Below are positions 60,801 to 64,000 of a stretch of DNA of 64,000 nt, in pieces. The stretch is taken from NCBI GenBank assembly GCA_002946415.1, contig NJPS01000032.1:434001-498000 (forward strand). Direction: 5' to 3'. Positions within the stretch are counted from its first letter, which is position 1; the number at the start of each line of letters is the position of its first letter. A program made the translations under genes and the position numbers. Below the pieces are notes generated by a model. The model saw nothing but the letters and a program-made list of their open reading frames with translations. It had not been told where the DNA came from and ran no database searches. This DNA comes from Rutstroemia sp. NJR-2017a BVV2 (taxonomy: Eukaryota > Ascomycota > Leotiomycetes > Helotiales > Rutstroemiaceae).

Positions 60801-63800
60801 AAGCAATTCGACTGGCAGTACCACATCAGCTTGTGCTTCATTCGGTCTTGGACAATGTTGTTAATTCGCTGAAGGCTGTCGAGCAGCTTCATCATAGATT
60901 CCAAACAGGCACAAATGAGTACATTCTTGCCAAGGGGCCAGAAGGACCCAAGCACATTCCCAAGCTGTCGATTCGCAGCAAGGCATTGCTTTTCGAAATA
61001 GAAGATGGAGCATTCGAGTGGAAACTAGGTGCGATTTATAGAGCTGGTTTAATCGAACAACAGCAGCGATTAGCACGAGATGCAGCCTTTGACGTAAAGG
61101 CAAAGAAAATCGAAGAAGAAGAAATGCGCAGAGATACCCATCGTTACCGAAATAGATCAGCTCACCCACGTGGGCGCAGTAATAACAAAGAAGATTCCAG
61201 CAGGCGGCACAAGAGCATGGGGGATATGGGAGCAGATGGTCACTCACCTACTGCTCACAGAGGCCGCAAGATGCGCTATGACCCTGAAGGAAGTTGCGGA
61301 ATCAGTGGTAGCGCTAAGATATCCATCTCGGAAGCGCACGAGAGACTACAGCTTCATAACGCTCAGAGCTGGAAGAAACGAATCGATCGAATCTACAGCA
61401 TTGCCAAGGACGGTATGAAGAATCTTCGAGGCGTCTTTTGGGGTCCCGACGAGTTACCGGACGATATGGAGGAAACAGAAAACATTCTGGAGGTCCCTCA
61501 GCGTCCCGCTCTTATGAGCACTCTGATCAGTGACCTGCACATTATGGTTGACAAACCTTCCTTCCCTATCAGTCATCTCCCGGACTTCCTTCATAAAGTA
61601 GGAAAAGGTATGCCTCGAGATATGCAGTACTCGCTCCTAGTTCCAATGCATCTTCAGATAGATATGGGAGAGGCGCGGGTAACATTGCGTGATTACCCGC
61701 TCCCTCTTTTCCATGTACCGGCAATCAGATCCGATCAATCGCTAAGAATGCCGGCTTGGTCACTGAAGACAGACTTCGTCATCGCAGAAGAATATCGAGG
61801 CCATGAGTCCGTGAAGCATGTAAAGGTGGACATCATACCACCGAAAAATCGTCAACCGGGCACAAGCAATGAGGGAGGATTTGCTATTGATGTGCGGAGA
61901 ACTATATCACCAGTCAAATCGTACTCGGACATTAATGTAAACATCAACACTGGACTGCCTACTCGAATCACGTGGGGTGCCTCCTACCAACCTGCGATTC
62001 AAGATATGATGATGGTCATCGAGACCTTCACGAAGCCACAAGTTGATCCCTCTGATCGTACTGGATTCTGGGATAAAATTCGTCTCAGTTTCCATTCTGC
62101 GGTCACTGTTGCATGGAAAGGTGATGGAGATGTCCATCTCATGCTGAAGGGTACTCGGGATCCGTACGAAGTCACCGGAAATGGAGCCGGTTTCCTCATG
62201 TGTTGGCGGAACGATGTGCGGTGGAGTCTATGCCGCGATGATGATCCTCGCAAATTCATGACCGTGGACAGTGGCGAGTGTATTCTTGCTATACCCGATT
62301 TCAGTCATCAAGCTCGTGCCACTGCAAACGAGCAAACCGACAACGACAGTGTCATCAGCGCGGATAGTTTCAGGCGCGGAGCTACATTCAAAAAAGTCGT
62401 CATGAAACTTTCAGGCAATGTTCAGTGGCTTGCTGGTCTGATGTTCGAGCGAGATCTGGACGATGGAACCCGATCCTTTGACTTTGCGCCACATTACAAT
62501 GTCATTCTGAAAGAGCCTCAGTACTGCAAGGGACCGCCTGGGAAGGAATACGATGCATTCAGAGGCTTCCGCAGTCATCATATCCATATGTCGATTGCTG
62601 TCAAAGCACCAGTCGATCGTGAGTGGTCGGTCTCAAATACTGAACCATCGAGGAGTTACAATACCGTGCATCTGACCCCTCGATTCTTCACGCATTTCTT
62701 CGCATGGTGGTCGATGTTCGACGGTACTATGGCGTTACCAATCCGTCAAGGTGATTTGTGGCCTGGCATTGAGAAGTCGAGCAAGAAATTCGGCAGACAT
62801 CTTGCCACCATCAAGTACAACTTACTTCTCGCGCCTCTGTTCCTAAGTCATATCTACAAGCACAAAGATGCTGAAGATTACTCCGAGGATGTTGTGTCTG
62901 CTACCGGTCTGAAAATGAGGCTGGATAGCTTCATGCTTGATATGCATCAACGGAGGGAAGAATTCAGTACCCAAGACAAGGGTCTAGGAACTCAGACCAC
63001 AACTAGCGGCATAAAGTTGCATCAAGCTCAATTAGATTTATTGTCTGCAGATATTCGTGCTGTTTCCGCTAGTATCGCAGGTACTACCCCCGAAGATCTT
63101 CAACGCGCATCTGCTCCTACTCTCATATCCCAGTCGGAGCGTGGTGCTACCGATTTGTCTCATTTCGAGATACCCGACAACGACTTCAGCTGGATAGACA
63201 TGGATGATTTCGTTGAGCTAGATTGGATACTTCCATCTGAAGCAAACCCGGAGACTAAAATTATGCCGCTAGCATTTGCTCCTCGATTCACATATTTCCG
63301 ACAAACCGATCCTGGTGACAACTTCGCTGGCGATCAAAAGAGGGCCAGTGATTTCGGTCATGAGCCGACACATTTCTGCATCATGAGCAAAGACGATGAT
63401 CCGCGCCGAGTACAGTGTCAGCTAATCGAGGATCGTTTGGTTCAACTAGATCAACAAATTGATGATCATACTCAAGCGCTTGAGTCGGCAGAATGGGCGT
63501 ATATGCAAGATCAAGGGAATGCTCAACTCAAAGCTCAGTATGAGCAGCTAATGATTCATGGCCCGGTCTTGCATAACAAGAAGCTCTTTTTAGAATCCAT
63601 GAAGCATCGTATGGCTCTACGCGTTCACACCAACAACAAGCGTGCAGTTCCTGACGGCGATGCCGATGTGGACAGTGATGGCGAGGACCCATCTCTAAAC
63701 GAATCTAATCCTGTAACAGAGGGTATGGACAGTTCTCCCTCAGGCGATTTTGTCAGCGATTTCAATAATCGTTTCGTCATTCACAACATGCAAATGAAGT

Positions 63801-64000
63801 GGAACAATTTATTGCGAAATATCATCCTCCGATATATCCATCAAGTCAGTCAGAGACGTGGGTTTGTTTATTATCTATCACGCCGAGCTGTCAAATTTAT
63901 CCTCGACATTGTTGAGGAGCAAAATAAGGCCAAAAATGCTCGTCCAACAACTGCACAGGCGGGTAATGCTTCGACAAGGTCTAGATCCAGCTCACCAACT
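57884..64000 (+). CDS. fmp27: Fmp27/Hobbit-type bridge-like lipid-transfer protein, 5' part
   Basis: One uninterrupted frame of 2039 codons runs from ATG 57884 to the window end, with no intron; the 3' part (several hundred codons by family length) is missing. Residues 8-30 form a membrane helix (GVIVLLYLASFILFAII), the ER anchor of the family. The chain then reads as repeated beta-rich blocks (for example LGSFTMAVDTRR, VDVVASNTSITVVDVG), the RBG groove repeats. DRTGFWDKIRLSFHS (GFWDK at about residue 1394) is the motif naming the FMP27 GFWDK domain. Further C-terminal landmarks are GFRSHHIHMSI and FFTHFFAWWSMFDG. Family members (yeast Fmp27/Hob1, fly Hobbit, human BLTP2) are rod-like proteins at ER-plasma membrane contacts thought to move lipids in bulk. 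It is divergent from the cofD-like gene. Confidence 0.94.
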   Translation, partial: MALLNPTFIFGVIVLLYLASFILFAIIRITTGISIQRIGYFSLRRLAYTPKDGIKIEIRGLGLNVHRPTFAQPTWLSIVLTELKVTLDLKAGDKDKPAQNGEQEGEQNGAVGGLESSGAGKEKEPEIKPLSKRATTFKPTRSRSWEQLMSLKERIKRLHRNINWIQMVDVVASNTSITVVDVGNIQLGSFTMAVDTRRKTVDRARMYAHATNAISDKRPAEWIWTIRSVLFTPEGGESLEVLDHLTLNIRGKLYKELDGLRDAAIALKLGRVHIPYDVVDTCINRYKACQRPSKPKDTKGNAEEISVADLIGELDRPGSREENLVQAVSDSKEFASSILRGIKEVQFAVSYVGFTKKITSVQPQGSPMYMHASMKEVGIDLHRLDPKSPAHRMYFSSKDIAHQALVAALSISVGVHDGRGKSDRLVYIPMATTTIRTTLPSKTVEFVGDRSADERNANILFANAVVTSPSVDLDPRHLPLIIAMTQSKPKSKENNAPESHVLISRLLPKANVKISMHEPVFRIALPPVEKTEDEDDFDLIISSISSISLDIESSHSAVGELHYSLGSTLRLQSHDLYYQTCTGSRFDLLQIDSLDLKVQVSANPEVYVVATGNVQTFSIHMVRPEISDGVRQIVRQLRLNVQPDKKPHSKTSRDPNFIRALPPWLLHFQLQGSDFNAEVAGVDEDISTDTRGVAVQLESWTAEYRAQRVDLVERRVRRRAGSRSLTPDPEIFLAMPSPARKKQHQQPTDGRRLAVHIRGLEAFVVESAEKWEVEPFVAIPRLEVALTTSSDNQGPVFHVNSLVKTVLVQYSLYRHYACGVALTVLRRAFVRTKADKAEAEEARAFARTPDASTLLSPVTSPGGSRADDLDFVFAAKELVTIDFRSTLVQVKAYMPSDPPLMLQLYGVDAGRHRWSAPFFHAKLIRLYAEAPKMRRVWARIISVKSARVDIRENRRMRSTGEMQEEKTIDVTTEAIRLAVPHQLVLHSVLDNVVNSLKAVEQLHHRFQTGTNEYILAKGPEGPKHIPKLSIRSKALLFEIEDGAFEWKLGAIYRAGLIEQQQRLARDAAFDVKAKKIEEEEMRRDTHRYRNRSAHPRGRSNNKEDSSRRHKSMGDMGADGHSPTAHRGRKMRYDPEGSCGISGSAKISISEAHERLQLHNAQSWKKRIDRIYSIAKDGMKNLRGVFWGPDELPDDMEETENILEVPQRPALMSTLISDLHIMVDKPSFPISHLPDFLHKVGKGMPRDMQYSLLVPMHLQIDMGEARVTLRDYPLPLFHVPAIRSDQSLRMPAWSLKTDFVIAEEYRGHESVKHVKVDIIPPKNRQPGTSNEGGFAIDVRRTISPVKSYSDINVNINTGLPTRITWGASYQPAIQDMMMVIETFTKPQVDPSDRTGFWDKIRLSFHSAVTVAWKGDGDVHLMLKGTRDPYEVTGNGAGFLMCWRNDVRWSLCRDDDPRKFMTVDSGECILAIPDFSHQARATANEQTDNDSVISADSFRRGATFKKVVMKLSGNVQWLAGLMFERDLDDGTRSFDFAPHYNVILKEPQYCKGPPGKEYDAFRGFRSHHIHMSIAVKAPVDREWSVSNTEPSRSYNTVHLTPRFFTHFFAWWSMFDGTMALPIRQGDLWPGIEKSSKKFGRHLATIKYNLLLAPLFLSHIYKHKDAEDYSEDVVSATGLKMRLDSFMLDMHQRREEFSTQDKGLGTQTTTSGIKLHQAQLDLLSADIRAVSASIAGTTPEDLQRASAPTLISQSERGATDLSHFEIPDNDFSWIDMDDFVELDWILPSEANPETKIMPLAFAPRFTYFRQTDPGDNFAGDQKRASDFGHEPTHFCIMSKDDDPRRVQCQLIEDRLVQLDQQIDDHTQALESAEWAYMQDQGNAQLKAQYEQLMIHGPVLHNKKLFLESMKHRMALRVHTNNKRAVPDGDADVDSDGEDPSLNESNPVTEGMDSSPSGDFVSDFNNRFVIHNMQMKWNNLLRNIILRYIHQVSQRRGFVYYLSRRAVKFILDIVEEQNKAKNARPTTAQAGNASTRSRSSSPT

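Noticed and set aside
1..64000. tRNA, rRNA, CRISPR, prokaryotic operons or phage
   Set aside because: No intact T-loop/B-box with matching acceptor stem, no rRNA core sequence, no spaced repeat array; gene structure is eukaryotic.

Overview
The window is nuclear DNA of a filamentous ascomycete fungus. The genes carry many short (about 45-90 nt) GT-AG introns with CTRAC-type branch points. They include fungal families such as a Tel1 kinase, Nup192, Ser/Thr-rich GPI proteins, a C2H2 + Zn2Cys6 transcription factor and Fmp27. The protein style is compatible with Leotiomycetes, but I could not run a search to confirm that. All exon models below were built by hand from splice sites and reading phase.

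Layout. 1-12360 is gene-poor: only a Kre9/Knh1-like GPI-anchored wall protein (2658-3425) is secure, plus a weak two-exon candidate at 10822-11227. From 12361 onward the DNA is dense. It holds a single-pass membrane protein with a Pro/Ser-rich tail (12361-13697, +), then cullin-4 (14433-17174, -), nucleoporin Nup192 (17837-23250, -) and the ATM-family kinase Tel1 (23786-33044, +). Nup192 and Tel1 are divergent and share a 535-bp promoter interval. Next come a hybrid zinc-finger transcription factor (33420-35914, -), divergent from an NmrA/isoflavone-reductase-like oxidoreductase (36443-37397, +), and two tandem Ser/Ala-rich GPI proteins (38341-39033 and 40898-41491, +), the first built on nine 11-residue repeats. 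A small RS-rich protein (41749-42424, -) follows.

42425-44899 is non-coding and rich in perfect inverted repeats, with a probable copia-type LTR remnant. After it come an MFS sugar-porter gene (44900-46842, +), a large uncharacterised protein with a Cys/His N-terminal motif (47259-51958, +), a kinase-like protein with an HCDIHPGN catalytic loop (52523-54384, +), a CofD/YvcK-like protein (54547-56270, -) and the first 2039 codons of Fmp27/Hobbit, a bridge-like lipid-transfer protein cut by the window end (57884-64000, +).

How the genes relate. Cul4 (DNA-damage and chromatin ubiquitin ligase), Tel1 (double-strand-break and telomere kinase) and Nup192 form a housekeeping genome-maintenance/nuclear block. 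The transcription factor/NmrA pair and the GPI pair look like accessory metabolism and cell surface. No known mobile system, CRISPR, rRNA or confident tRNA was seen. The most novel-looking items are the 1381-aa Cys/His protein, the 11-mer-repeat GPI protein, two GC-AG introns, and the inverted-repeat cluster with the LTR upstream of the transporter.
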